This document shows positions 28,227-38,665 of a DNA stretch of 64,000 nt, one piece after another (within the stretch, counting starts at the first letter, position 1; each line of letters starts with the position of its first letter). The DNA comes from Deltaproteobacteria bacterium (GTDB lineage Bacteria; Bdellovibrionota; FAC87; UBA2466): contig OMIX01000071.1 of assembly GCA_900299195.1 (NCBI GenBank), forward strand, positions 1-64,000. The letters run 5' to 3'. The notes under the pieces are model-generated. The model was not told the origin of the DNA. It saw only the letters and a program-made list of their open reading frames with translations, and searched no databases. Both the position numbers and the translations under genes were made by a program.

Positions 28227-29066
28227 ATGAAAACTCTATTTTACCTGGTTTTTTCTTTTTTTGCGGTAGTTATCCTTGGGGTTGTCTGTTTTCAATTATT
28301 GATCAGGCTCTCAAAAGTTGTGATTTGGCGCGAATTTAAGCGCAATCATAAGATTTACTCAGGAACTCAAAATTTTTGGCTCCACTTTAACGCCTCTTGC
28401 CTATGCTTGGTCTTAGGGGGATTTCTCTTGTCCTGGCTTTGTACGGGTAGACTTGTTTTCGGTCTGATTCCATTGCCCCTTTTCCCATGGGTTTCAAGAG
28501 GGCTCAGTCAATTTCAGGACTATCGGCGAAAAAGAGAACTTGAATTTTCAGCCTTAGCTTTTTTCAACGGGCTTTTGGGGTTGATTCAATCGGGTCGGGG
28601 TTTAAGTTCGGCCTTGTTTGATTTAACTCAGAGCCAGCAGACTCCGTTTTCGCTTCAATTGAATCAATATTTACAAAATTATCAAGAGGGCAAAGGATTG
28701 AGTGCGGTCATTTCCCAGTTCAGGAAAAAAACTGGACTTCCTGTCATAGGCAACTACTTGGTGACTCTGGAAATGGCGTACTGCCAAGGTTTGCCAGTTG
28801 CACCGTTACTCGAGCTGATGATTCCCTCTTTAGAGATGGAACAACATTACCAACAAAAAATGGAAAGTTTAAGGACTCAAGCCATTGCTCAAGCCGTTCT
28901 AGCGTTCATGGTTCCGTGGATACTGGCTTTTGCATTGGGTTGGTTTAATCCCACTTTATTTGAATCGATTAAAGATAAAAATATTATGTGGGGGGTGGGT
29001 ACCATCGCTTTAATTTTCGAAATTCTGGGGGTTGGGGTTCTATGGCAAATCACAAAGTTTTATTAA
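28227..29066 (+). CDS. TadB-like type II/IV secretion inner-membrane protein
   Basis: MKTLFYLVFSFFAVVILGVVCF; T2SSF-like two-domain TM pattern. Confidence 0.6.
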   Translation: MKTLFYLVFSFFAVVILGVVCFQLLIRLSKVVIWREFKRNHKIYSGTQNFWLHFNASCLCLVLGGFLLSWLCTGRLVFGLIPLPLFPWVSRGLSQFQDYRRKRELEFSALAFFNGLLGLIQSGRGLSSALFDLTQSQQTPFSLQLNQYLQNYQEGKGLSAVISQFRKKTGLPVIGNYLVTLEMAYCQGLPVAPLLELMIPSLEMEQHYQQKMESLRTQAIAQAVLAFMVPWILAFALGWFNPTLFESIKDKNIMWGVGTIALIFEILGVGVLWQITKFY

Positions 29067-29563
29067 TAAAAAGGTTACTACCCTTAAGTCGTAAATGGAA
29101 AAAGAGGCGATATCGGCAAGGGCTCATCCGTTTTTTTGAAGCTCTAGCTTTGTACCTTAAAGCAGGTTTTGCGTTAAGTTACAGTTGGGCTGAGACATTC
29201 AAAACCCTAGAGTCGACTTTAATAGAAGATTTAAGATGCGACTTAAAAGGGACAAGTGGCGAAGAAACAGATGAATTTAGCGCCACAACCACTTTGAAAA
29301 CTCTGAGAGATCAATGCCGCATCGCACCTTATCGGATGTGGTTTGGAGTTCTACTGGAACTTTATGAAACGGGAGCCCAATTAACTCAAGGAGTTGAAGC
29401 CGTGGTTTTATCCTTGAGGCGGGAACAAGAACGTGAACTCGAAGCTCATTGTCGAAGTCTTCCGGTGAAAGTGAATGTCGTACTCATGGTGTTCTTTTTA
29501 CCGCCCACTTTTTTGTGGATTTTCGTTCCGATCGTCCTCGAGATTCTATCTGAATTTAAATAG
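29042..29563 (+). CDS. TadC-like T2SSF-domain protein
   Basis: RFFEALALYLKAGFALSYSWAE...C-terminal TM VVLMVFFLPPTFLWIFVPIVLE; overlaps tadB. Confidence 0.55.
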   Translation: MANHKVLLIKRLLPLSRKWKKRRYRQGLIRFFEALALYLKAGFALSYSWAETFKTLESTLIEDLRCDLKGTSGEETDEFSATTTLKTLRDQCRIAPYRMWFGVLLELYETGAQLTQGVEAVVLSLRREQERELEAHCRSLPVKVNVVLMVFFLPPTFLWIFVPIVLEILSEFK

Positions 29564-29670
29564 AAAAAATCGTACTTTAAGGTCACGACAAAGCTAGACG
29601 AAGCCAATTCTTTGGGGTTAGATTAATCCTCAAAATTGAGTTTTTTGTTAGATGTAGAGGAACTTCTTTT

Positions 29671-30987
29671 ATGGCTAAAAGTACAGACCAGACCATGCAG
29701 CAAATTGTTTCCCTTTGTCGAAGACGAGCTTTTATTTTTCAGTCGAGTGAAATTTATGGGGGCTTAAACGGTTGCTGGGACTATGGCCCACTTGGGGTAG
29801 AGCTTAAAAGAAACATCAAGGGGTTGTGGTGGCGAGACATGGTCACAAGAAGGACCGACATCGAAGGGGTTGATTGTTCCATTCTGATGAATGCTCGGGT
29901 TTGGGAAGCTTCGGGCCACGTTCAATCTTTTACCGACCCCATGGTGGATTGTTTGCAATGTCGAGGTCGTTTCAGGGCCGATCATATCGTAAATAAACAG
30001 TGCCCCACTTGTGGGACCAAAGATAAGTTCACTGAAGTTCGGCATTTCAACCTGATGTTTAAAACTTTTGTTGGGGCGATGGAGGACAACAGCTCCCAGG
30101 TATTTTTACGTCCGGAAACTTGCCAAGGGATTTTTGCTAACTTCGATAATGTCGTAAATACCTGTAGAGTTAAAGTTCCTTTTGGAATCGCGCAAATTGG
30201 TAAAGCGTTTCGAAATGAAATCAATCCTAGAAACTTCACCTTCCGATCTCGAGAATTTGAGCAAATGGAAATGGAGTTTTTCTGCAGGCCCGATAAAGAC
30301 GAGGCTAATAAGTGGTTTGAGTACTGGAAGACCGAGAGATACAACTGGTACTTGAAATACGGAATCAAGAAAGAAAAGTTACATTTAAGAGCCCACGAAC
30401 AAAATGAATTGGCTCACTATGCTGCGGGTTGTGCTGATGTGGAATATGATTTTCCTTTTGGTCGAGCTGAACTTGAGGGAATTGCTAATCGAACTGATTA
30501 CGATCTCAAACGTCATGCCGAATTTAGCAAAAAGGATCTTAGTTATTTCGATCAAGCAGCGAATGTTCGCTACTATCCTTATGTGATTGAACCTTCAGCT
30601 GGAGCTGATCGCGCTACGCTAGCTTTCTTGGTGGATGCTTATGCAGAGGAAGCCGAACGGACTGTTTTGAGGTTTCATCCCGAAGTGGCTCCAGTAAAAG
30701 TGGCTGTTTTTCCTCTAGTGAACAAAGAGGGAATGCCTGAAATGGCAGAGAAAATCTTTTTTGAACTTAAAAAACGCTGGAACTGTTTTTTTGACGATAA
30801 AGGAGCCGTAGGGCGAAGATATCGTCGTCAAGATGAGATTGGAACTCCCTACTGTATTACGGTGGATGGGGAGAGTTTGAAAGATAACGCGGTAACTGTC
30901 AGAGAAAGAGATTCCATGGCTCAAACTAGAGTGTCGGTAGATAAGTTGGTTGAGCATCTCTCTCAGACGTTATCTACGGGGGTTTAA
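29671..30987 (+). CDS. glyS: glycyl-tRNA synthetase (single-chain type)
   Basis: GGLNGCWDYGPLGVELKRNIK; FNLMFKT; RPETCQGIF; RQDEIGTPYCITVD. Confidence 0.95.
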   Translation: MAKSTDQTMQQIVSLCRRRAFIFQSSEIYGGLNGCWDYGPLGVELKRNIKGLWWRDMVTRRTDIEGVDCSILMNARVWEASGHVQSFTDPMVDCLQCRGRFRADHIVNKQCPTCGTKDKFTEVRHFNLMFKTFVGAMEDNSSQVFLRPETCQGIFANFDNVVNTCRVKVPFGIAQIGKAFRNEINPRNFTFRSREFEQMEMEFFCRPDKDEANKWFEYWKTERYNWYLKYGIKKEKLHLRAHEQNELAHYAAGCADVEYDFPFGRAELEGIANRTDYDLKRHAEFSKKDLSYFDQAANVRYYPYVIEPSAGADRATLAFLVDAYAEEAERTVLRFHPEVAPVKVAVFPLVNKEGMPEMAEKIFFELKKRWNCFFDDKGAVGRRYRRQDEIGTPYCITVDGESLKDNAVTVRERDSMAQTRVSVDKLVEHLSQTLSTGV

Positions 30988-33641
30988 TGTTAGTTTACTC
31001 TTTTGGAAACGGAAAGGCCGACGGCTCAAAAGACCACCGAGAGTTATTGGGGGGCAAAGGGGCTAATCTCGCTGAAATGACTCTACTGGGTCTTCCTGTT
31101 CCCCCGGGGTTTACGATCACCACCGAAGTTTGTACTTACTTTTATAGTAACCAATCTCAATATCCTGCGGCTTTGGAAAAATCGGTTTTAGAAGCTCTGA
31201 GTCGCGTTGAGAAGACGGTAGGATGTCAATGGGGTAGCAGTGATAATCCTCTTTTGGTCTCGGTAAGATCAGGTTCTCGGGCCAGTATGCCGGGAATGAT
31301 GGATACCATTTTAAATTTGGGTTTGAACGATTCCACTTTGCAAGGATTGATCAAACAATCTAAGGACGAAAGATTTGCTTACGATGCTTATCGTCGATTC
31401 CTGCAAATGTATTCCGACGTTGTTTTGAATGTGTATCCTCACCACTTTGAAACCTTGCTAGATGAAGCCAAACGGCGCGCAGGTGTCGATAGTGATAACA
31501 AGTTGCCGGTGGCAGAGTTAAAAAAATTTGTGAGTGATTACAAACAGGTGGTTTTAAGAGAAACTGGCCAACCTTTCCCAGAGAATGTGCAAGAGCAGTT
31601 GTGGGGAGCGATTGGGGCGGTATTCAAATCTTGGATGAGTTCTAGAGCAGTAAGTTACCGTCGAATTCATAAAATTCCTGAAGATTGGGGAACGGCAGTC
31701 AGCGTTCAGGCCATGGTTTTTGGAAATATGGGGGATGATTGTGCGACAGGAGTAGCTTTTACTCGAGATCCTTCAACCGGCGAAGGTAGATTTTTCGGTG
31801 AGTATTTGCAGAATGCTCAAGGGGAAGATGTCGTAGCGGGCATTCGAACGCCTTGTCCGATTAATAAAGAATCTTCGAATGGTTCCTCTCTTCCTACGCT
31901 CGAAGTTCAGTTTCCCAAAGCATTTCAAGAGTTGGTCGAACTTTACAAAAAACTCGAACACCATTTTCGTGACATGCAGGATATTGAGTTCACTATCCAA
32001 AAAAATAAGCTTTATTTATTACAAACAAGAACGGGAAAAAGAACCGCTTCTGCGGCGGTTAGAATTGCTGTCGAAATGGTGAAAGAGGGATTGATTAGTG
32101 AAGAGGTCGCAGTCACTCGAGTCGCTCCCGAGCAATTAGAGCAGTTGTTGCATCCTCGATTGGATCCCAAAGCTCCCAAAACAGTCATGGCGAAGGGCCT
32201 ACCTGCCTCTCCCGGTGCCGCATCGGGTGAAGTGGTGTTTTCATCGGAAGAAGCCGAAGCGATGAAAAAATCGGGTAAAAAAGCTATTTTGGTACGTCAT
32301 GAAACTTCTCCAGAAGATATTGTCGGTATGGATTCGAGTGAAGGGATTCTCACTGCCTTAGGAGGCATGACCTCTCATGCTGCAGTGGTGGCTCGAGGTA
32401 TGGGAAAACCCTGTGTGGCTGGATGTGGAGCGATTAGTATCGACTACAAGAATCAAGTTTTTAAAGTCGCTCAATACACAGTCAAACGTGGAGACATCAT
32501 TACGATTGATGGGGCCTCCGGGGAAGTGATTCTCGGACATGTTCCTACGGTTAATAGTCAGCTCGATCAATATTTCAGTGAACTCATGAAGTGGGTCGAT
32601 CAAAAAAGGGTTCTTGGAATTCGGGCTAATGCTGAGACTCCCCATGATGTCAAAGTAGCAAGAGGTTTCGGAGCCGAGGGGGTTGGGCTTTGTCGAACAG
32701 AGCACATGTTTTTTGAAGAATCCCGATTGATTTTGGTCCGTGAAATGATTCTAGCCGACACGCGGTCTCAACGAGAGGCGGCTTTATCAAAGATCTTTCC
32801 GATGCAGAAAGAGGATTTTGTCTCTATTTTTCGAGAGATGAAGGGATATCCCGTCACCGTTCGTCTTCTAGATCCCCCTCTTCATGAGTTTTTACCTAAA
32901 AGCGAAGATGAGATTGTTCATGTCGCGCGACTTTTGAACACTTCGAGAGAAGCTTTGAATGCTAAAATCCGTTCTCTCCATGAGTTTAATCCCATGTTGG
33001 GCCATCGGGGTTGCCGGCTGGCTATTAGTTATCCAGAAATTTATGGGATGCAAGTTAGGGCCATCATGGAAGCGGCTTGCGAGTTGGTTCACCGAGAAGA
33101 ATTCAAAATTGAGCCTGAGATCATGGTTCCTTTTATAGGAACTTTTGAAGAGTTTCGTATTTTAAAAGAAGAGATCAAAGAAGTTTGTGAGCAGGTTCTC
33201 AAAAAGTATCCCGTAAAATTGACTTACCGCATTGGAACGATGATTGAAATTCCTCGAGCTGCTCTTGTTGCTAATAAAATCGCTACGGAAGCTGACTTTT
33301 TCTCCTTTGGAACTAATGATTTAACCCAAATGACTTTGGGTCTGTCCAGGGATGATTCAGGCTCTTTCTTACCTCGTTATATTGAGCGGGGAATTTTCAA
33401 TGTTGATCCTTTTGTCTCGTTAGACCAAGATGGGGTCGGTGAATTGGTTAAGCTAGGATGTGAACGGGGCAGAATGGGCAATAGTAATCTCAAAATTGGG
33501 ATTTGTGGAGAACACGGGGGGGACACTTCTACGATTGAATTCTGCCACAGGTTAAAGTTTAATTACGTGAGTTGTTCGCCTTTTCGGGTTCCAGTAGCCC
33601 GATTGGCAGCAGCGCAGGCCGCATTAAAAAACAAAAAGTGA
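30987..33641 (+). CDS. ppdK: pyruvate, phosphate dikinase
   Basis: LGGKGANLAEM; GGMTSHAAVVARGMGKPCVAG; FGTNDLTQMTLGLSRDDSG. Confidence 0.95.
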   Translation: MLVYSFGNGKADGSKDHRELLGGKGANLAEMTLLGLPVPPGFTITTEVCTYFYSNQSQYPAALEKSVLEALSRVEKTVGCQWGSSDNPLLVSVRSGSRASMPGMMDTILNLGLNDSTLQGLIKQSKDERFAYDAYRRFLQMYSDVVLNVYPHHFETLLDEAKRRAGVDSDNKLPVAELKKFVSDYKQVVLRETGQPFPENVQEQLWGAIGAVFKSWMSSRAVSYRRIHKIPEDWGTAVSVQAMVFGNMGDDCATGVAFTRDPSTGEGRFFGEYLQNAQGEDVVAGIRTPCPINKESSNGSSLPTLEVQFPKAFQELVELYKKLEHHFRDMQDIEFTIQKNKLYLLQTRTGKRTASAAVRIAVEMVKEGLISEEVAVTRVAPEQLEQLLHPRLDPKAPKTVMAKGLPASPGAASGEVVFSSEEAEAMKKSGKKAILVRHETSPEDIVGMDSSEGILTALGGMTSHAAVVARGMGKPCVAGCGAISIDYKNQVFKVAQYTVKRGDIITIDGASGEVILGHVPTVNSQLDQYFSELMKWVDQKRVLGIRANAETPHDVKVARGFGAEGVGLCRTEHMFFEESRLILVREMILADTRSQREAALSKIFPMQKEDFVSIFREMKGYPVTVRLLDPPLHEFLPKSEDEIVHVARLLNTSREALNAKIRSLHEFNPMLGHRGCRLAISYPEIYGMQVRAIMEAACELVHREEFKIEPEIMVPFIGTFEEFRILKEEIKEVCEQVLKKYPVKLTYRIGTMIEIPRAALVANKIATEADFFSFGTNDLTQMTLGLSRDDSGSFLPRYIERGIFNVDPFVSLDQDGVGELVKLGCERGRMGNSNLKIGICGEHGGDTSTIEFCHRLKFNYVSCSPFRVPVARLAAAQAALKNKK

Positions 33642-33651
33642 ATAGAGGAAA

Positions 33652-36600
33652 ATGAGATTAAAAAGACTCGAGCTGCAAGGCTTTAAATCGTTTTTGGATA
33701 GAACCATTTTAACTTTTGAACCGGGAATTACTGGGGTTGTGGGACCCAATGGTTGCGGAAAAAGTAACATCGTTGATGCGATTCAATGGGTGATGGGAGA
33801 ACAAAGCGCCAAGCATTTACGGGGCGATTCCATGACCGATGTTATTTTTAACGGTTCTGACACTAAAGCTCCGACATCGATGGCCGAGGTTAGCTTAGTA
33901 CTGGATCGACAAGGGGTTAGTCTTTCTCCGAGTTTTTCTGCATTTGATAAAGGAGATGAAATTTCGGTCACTCGTCGAGTTTATCGGGATGGGACTGGCG
34001 AATATCTCATTAATAAAGTTCAATGCCGTCTTAAAGACATTCATGAACTTTTTATGGATACCGGAGTAGGTAAGCGGGCTTATTCGATCATTGAGCAAGG
34101 GCAAATTGATCGCATGATTAACGTAAAGCCCGAAGAGCGGCGGTATATTTTTGAAGAAGTTTCTGGGATCACCAAATACAAAGCCAAACGCAAAGAAGCT
34201 GAGAGAAAATTAGAAGCCACACGAGCCAATATGCAGCGTTTGCAAGATATTGTGATTGAGCTCGAAAAACAAATTCGAAGTCTGAAAGTTCAAGCGACTC
34301 GAGCCAAAAAATACAAAGAGATAAAATCGGAATTAGAAACAGTCGATCTTTATCTCTTGGGTAGGAATCTATTTACTCACAAAAATCAGATCGATTCTTT
34401 GACTGAGAAAAAGAACACATTGATCAATCAACGATCAGAGTCGGATGCTCTTTTTGCTGAAGTGGATAGTGATCTTACGACTTCAGAAGTTTTAAGAATT
34501 GATCAGGAAAAAGCCTATCAATCTTTAACCGAAAAAGAACGCAACCTCTCATTGGCTTCTCAGAAACTTGAAAGTCAAATTCATCTTCTTGAAGAACGAA
34601 AAAGCTTCTTAAATCAAACGATAGAAGAAAATAAGCAGGAACAAGAAAGACTCAGAGATGAGATTTCGACTTTGACGACTCAGGAACAATCTGAAGTTCA
34701 AGAAAAAGAAGCCGTTTCTGTCGAAATGGCTCAAATCTCTGAAGGTATTCAAGTTCGAGAAACTGAAATTCGCCAGGTTCAAGAAGAAAAAAATCGTGCA
34801 AATAATAAACGAGAGGTCCTGAACCACCGAAAGAACCAAGCTTCTCATCGCTTGGTGACCCTTGAGAGCCAAATTCAGAATTTTGAAGCGAAAGAACAAG
34901 ATTTTATCGAGAGAAAAACTCAATTTGAATCGAGAAAGCTTGAGACTCAAAACAGTATTGAATCGCATCGTGAGATTTTGATTCAAGTAGAGAGTAAAAT
35001 TTCTGATTGTTCGGGAAGGGCCGCCCAAGCAGAGGGAGAGGTTTCTACCTTATCGATAGATTTAGAGACGATTTCTACTCGGCTGTCCGATCTAGAAAAA
35101 ACATTATACGACGCTCGAGAGAACTATCACCATCAAAAATCTAGGTTAGATTCTTTGAAAGAGTTACAGGAAAATTTAGAGGGGTATTCTCCGACTGCGC
35201 GTGAAATTCTATCGCAGCTTGAAGGCACTGGGATTCAAGCGATTCCTTTAGCTGAAGTTCTGAAACCTTCTAAGGAAATCGAAGACCATTTAGAGACTCT
35301 GTTAGGCGCTGACATGAACACTTTAGTGGTTTCGACAGCAGATGAAGCTAAACATTTGGCTCATCTAATTACCGATAAAAACTTAGAGCGAGTTAAAATT
35401 TTAGCGCTTAATGATCTGGAACCTCAAACGGAAGTGGGTGCCATCCCTGCTGAAGGAACGCCTCTGCTGAATTATATTGAGGTCACACCAGGTTATGAAT
35501 CGATTGCTCGATGGACGCTAGGGGATTGCTTCATGGTTTCTGAAACCGAGCAATTGTTCTCTTTGCGATCCTTGCACAAAAATATCACGATTCTTAATCA
35601 AAAGAATAAGACCATCAGTCACGATGATTGCTCAATCTCCAGCGGAAATATGCCTACTCGAACAGGAGTTTTTGCGCGACGCCGTGAAATTGATGAGTTG
35701 GTCACGGTAGCGACTGGGTTGGAGCAACAAGTGGCTCAACTCGAGCAGGAGCGGGAAAATTTATTGCAGCACTTACAAGCTCAGGAAAAAATGCATTCAG
35801 AGCTTAAGGACAAGCTTTCTTCGATTCACATTGAAAGCGTTGAACACCGTAAGGAAAAAGAAAAGATTCAAGTCGATCTGGGCCGTTCAGAACGAGATTT
35901 GGCGTTTTTAGAACAAGAGCTCCAAAGAAATGAAGGCCAAATTCAGGATGTTTTAAGGTTGAAAGCTGAAGCCCAAAGTGAAATCGAGCGGCTCCATCAG
36001 GAAGTTCAAGAAAACGCAGTGGAACTCGACGGAGTGGAGGCACAACTAGCTCAAGCTAATGCTACTTTGGAGACAGCTACTCAGGAAATTAACGACAGAA
36101 AAGTTGAACTCTCGAGATTGACTGAGAGGATGAACAGTATTCAATTCCAGCTTGAGACCACCCAAAACGAAATTGAGAATGATTCGCGAAGGTTGGTTCA
36201 ATTAGAAAATAATTTTCGCTCATCTGAAGTTGAGTTGCACCACATGGATGAGAATATTTCAGAGGTGAAAGATCAGTTAGCGTCGTCCGAACAGGAAAAA
36301 AATGAGGTTCTTGTCCATTTGTCGGATACTAAGCAAGCTTTCAATGAAACTTGCACCAAACTTCAGGAGCTTAGAGATAAAAAATCTGAACTTCAAAAAA
36401 GTCGAGAAACGGTTTTGCAAGAAATTCAAGAGTTGGAACTTCAAGTCAGTCAGGAGCAATCCAATTACGAACATTTGTGCGGAATATCGATAGAAAGATA
36501 CCAGCGTGAACCTGTTCCCTTTGATGAATCGGTTCAGATCGAGATTGAAAAGCTTCCTCTTTTCCAGGAACAATTGAATTTGAATTGGGCGCTTCTTCTT

Positions 36601-37260
36601 GAGAATGAAAAGAAGTCGCTTTTGGAAGAGTATTTAAAGAACATTAGGGAGAAAGTATCAAGGTACGGGGAAGTTAACTTAACTGCTATTCAGGAGTTTG
36701 ATGAAGTTCAGAAACGTTATGATTTCTTGATGACTCAAAAAACAGATCTTGAAAGCTCCATTTCCATTTTGGAAGAAGCAATCAAGAAAATTGATGAGAC
36801 AACTCAGGTTAGATTCACTGAAACTTTCGAAGCGGTTAACTCAAAGTTCAAAGAGATTTTCCCCATTTTGTTCAATGGCGGAAAAGCGGAGCTTTCTCTC
36901 ATTCAAACGGAAGTCCCTGGCCATGATGCCGGAGTGGATATTTTGGTCCAGCCCCCAGGAAAAAGCTTAAAAAGTATTACGCTTTTGTCCGGAGGAGAAA
37001 AAGCTCTCACAGCGGTAAGTTTGATTCTTGCTATTTTTGCAAGAAAACCAAGTCCATTCTGTCTGCTGGATGAGGTCGACGCGCCGTTAGATGATGCCAA
37101 CGTCTCTCGTTTCAACACCGTGATTAAGAAGATGGCTGAAAAAACTCAGTTCATTATGATCACTCACAATAAAAAGACTATGGAAATTGCTGAGGCTCTT
37201 TATGGCGTGACTATGGAACGAGCTGGTATTTCTAAAATGACAAGTGTGCGTTTAAACTAA
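33652..37260 (+). CDS. smc: chromosome segregation protein SMC
   Basis: 1202 aa; VGPNGCGKSNIVDAIQWVMGE; coiled coils; LLSGGEKALTAVSLI; LDEVDAPLDDAN. Confidence 0.95.
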   Translation: MRLKRLELQGFKSFLDRTILTFEPGITGVVGPNGCGKSNIVDAIQWVMGEQSAKHLRGDSMTDVIFNGSDTKAPTSMAEVSLVLDRQGVSLSPSFSAFDKGDEISVTRRVYRDGTGEYLINKVQCRLKDIHELFMDTGVGKRAYSIIEQGQIDRMINVKPEERRYIFEEVSGITKYKAKRKEAERKLEATRANMQRLQDIVIELEKQIRSLKVQATRAKKYKEIKSELETVDLYLLGRNLFTHKNQIDSLTEKKNTLINQRSESDALFAEVDSDLTTSEVLRIDQEKAYQSLTEKERNLSLASQKLESQIHLLEERKSFLNQTIEENKQEQERLRDEISTLTTQEQSEVQEKEAVSVEMAQISEGIQVRETEIRQVQEEKNRANNKREVLNHRKNQASHRLVTLESQIQNFEAKEQDFIERKTQFESRKLETQNSIESHREILIQVESKISDCSGRAAQAEGEVSTLSIDLETISTRLSDLEKTLYDARENYHHQKSRLDSLKELQENLEGYSPTAREILSQLEGTGIQAIPLAEVLKPSKEIEDHLETLLGADMNTLVVSTADEAKHLAHLITDKNLERVKILALNDLEPQTEVGAIPAEGTPLLNYIEVTPGYESIARWTLGDCFMVSETEQLFSLRSLHKNITILNQKNKTISHDDCSISSGNMPTRTGVFARRREIDELVTVATGLEQQVAQLEQERENLLQHLQAQEKMHSELKDKLSSIHIESVEHRKEKEKIQVDLGRSERDLAFLEQELQRNEGQIQDVLRLKAEAQSEIERLHQEVQENAVELDGVEAQLAQANATLETATQEINDRKVELSRLTERMNSIQFQLETTQNEIENDSRRLVQLENNFRSSEVELHHMDENISEVKDQLASSEQEKNEVLVHLSDTKQAFNETCTKLQELRDKKSELQKSRETVLQEIQELELQVSQEQSNYEHLCGISIERYQREPVPFDESVQIEIEKLPLFQEQLNLNWALLLENEKKSLLEEYLKNIREKVSRYGEVNLTAIQEFDEVQKRYDFLMTQKTDLESSISILEEAIKKIDETTQVRFTETFEAVNSKFKEIFPILFNGGKAELSLIQTEVPGHDAGVDILVQPPGKSLKSITLLSGGEKALTAVSLILAIFARKPSPFCLLDEVDAPLDDANVSRFNTVIKKMAEKTQFIMITHNKKTMEIAEALYGVTMERAGISKMTSVRLN

Positions 37261-37274
37261 AAATAAAAGGGACT

Positions 37275-38015
37275 TTAAATTTTTTGGCTAATCAGTTCGT
37301 AGCAAGGCTGTTGACGGCTAAAAAATTTACTCTCGAAAGAGCTTCTACCCTGAGGGAAAGATTCTAAGGCATTCCACGAGTTTGGGGAGATAACACCACT
37401 ATATAGAGTTTTTAGTGGGTATTTCGATTCACTTACAAAAGTCGCTTCACGAATATAGAATTCTTGGTCTGAGGCCCAGATTATCAAACCCCCTGGTTTT
37501 AAAATTCTTATCATGTGAGGCATGACGGTGTGTAAGTACCAACGATTTTTTCTGTGAGCATTTTTGGGCCAAGGACAGGGATACAAAATATAAATTCGTT
37601 CCAAGCTTTCCGAGGGGATTCCAGTAATGAGTGCAGGGATGGCATTACCTCGGAACCCTTGAATATTGGGGAGTTGAGATTTAACAAATTTTTGGATCAT
37701 CCGGCCTGAGCGGATTTTACATCTCTCAATCGCAATCAATTGGGTGTCTGGATGGTTTTTAGCAAGTTCTAAGAAAAAACCCCCGGTTCCAGCTCCGATT
37801 TCGAGCCATATTTTTGTGTTGGGTTTAAAAGTTTCGGACGGAATGGGTGTGTGCCCCTTATCCAACCAATATTTTTCACCGAGGGGTTGCGCGAGTTCCC
37901 GTTTTTTGAGATCCCAGTGGGTTTGAGAGTAATTGGCAGCAGGCGAGGCTATTTTAGCCCACGGTCTAAACCGGGGGTTCGTAACATCTTCGGCATCTGG
38001 CTTCATAAAACTCAT
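37275..38015 (-). CDS. trmB: tRNA (guanine-N7-)-methyltransferase
   Basis: WLEIGAGTGGFFLELAKNHPDTQLIAIE; YPCPWPKNAHRKNR. Confidence 0.88.
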   Translation of the reverse strand: MSFMKPDAEDVTNPRFRPWAKIASPAANYSQTHWDLKKRELAQPLGEKYWLDKGHTPIPSETFKPNTKIWLEIGAGTGGFFLELAKNHPDTQLIAIERCKIRSGRMIQKFVKSQLPNIQGFRGNAIPALITGIPSESLERIYILYPCPWPKNAHRKNRWYLHTVMPHMIRILKPGGLIIWASDQEFYIREATFVSESKYPLKTLYSGVISPNSWNALESFPQGRSSFESKFFSRQQPCYELISQKI

Positions 38016-38550
38016 CGGCCCCTACTAGCACCTGATTTTCGTTGTTCTCTAAGTTATCGAGTTTTCTTCTCTGGGTGCGGCTAGCGGTATTACCACAAAC
38101 GGTGCAGATCGCCGACATTTTAGTTACGAACTCGGCGGTGGCCATAAGTAACGGCATCGGACCAAAGGGAACCCCTCGATAATCCAAGTCTAATCCAGCA
38201 ATAATGACCCTTAGGCCACGGTTGGCCAATCTTTGGCTCACTTCGACAATCGCTGAAGAGAAAAACTGAGCTTCGTCGATACCTACAATACGGGTGTTGT
38301 CATCTAAACTTGTTAATATCTCTTCAATATTATTAATGTTTTGAGCATCTACCCTCATTGAAGAGTGGCTAGTGACGTGCTCTTGAGAATAACGATTGTC
38401 GATGATGGGTTTAAAAATTTGAACCTTCTGTTTCGCAATTTGAGCCCGTTTTATCCGACGGATTAACTCTTCCGTTTTACCGCTAAACATTGAGCCACAA
38501 ATGACCTCTACCCAACCTGAATTCCAAATATTTGGTAACTGTATATTCAC
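37966..38550 (-). CDS. tdk: thymidine kinase
   Basis: VICGSMFSGKTEELIRRIKRA; GIDEAQFF; zinc-binding Cys motifs. Confidence 0.95.
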   Translation of the reverse strand: MNIQLPNIWNSGWVEVICGSMFSGKTEELIRRIKRAQIAKQKVQIFKPIIDNRYSQEHVTSHSSMRVDAQNINNIEEILTSLDDNTRIVGIDEAQFFSSAIVEVSQRLANRGLRVIIAGLDLDYRGVPFGPMPLLMATAEFVTKMSAICTVCGNTASRTQRRKLDNLENNENQVLVGADEFYEARCRRCYEPPV

Positions 38551-38665
38551 AAAAATTTGCCCCCGATAGGAATCACTATAAAGCGACCGATTTTGACCGA
38601 CAACTAGGAATTTTCGTTATTTCAACTTGCCGTATTTCCGGAAGTTATGATTCATTAAAGCCACT

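Noticed and set aside
34609-36573. Long minus-strand ORFs inside smc (139, 79 and 98 aa)
   Set aside because: Antisense to an unambiguous SMC coiled-coil coding region; no supporting motifs.
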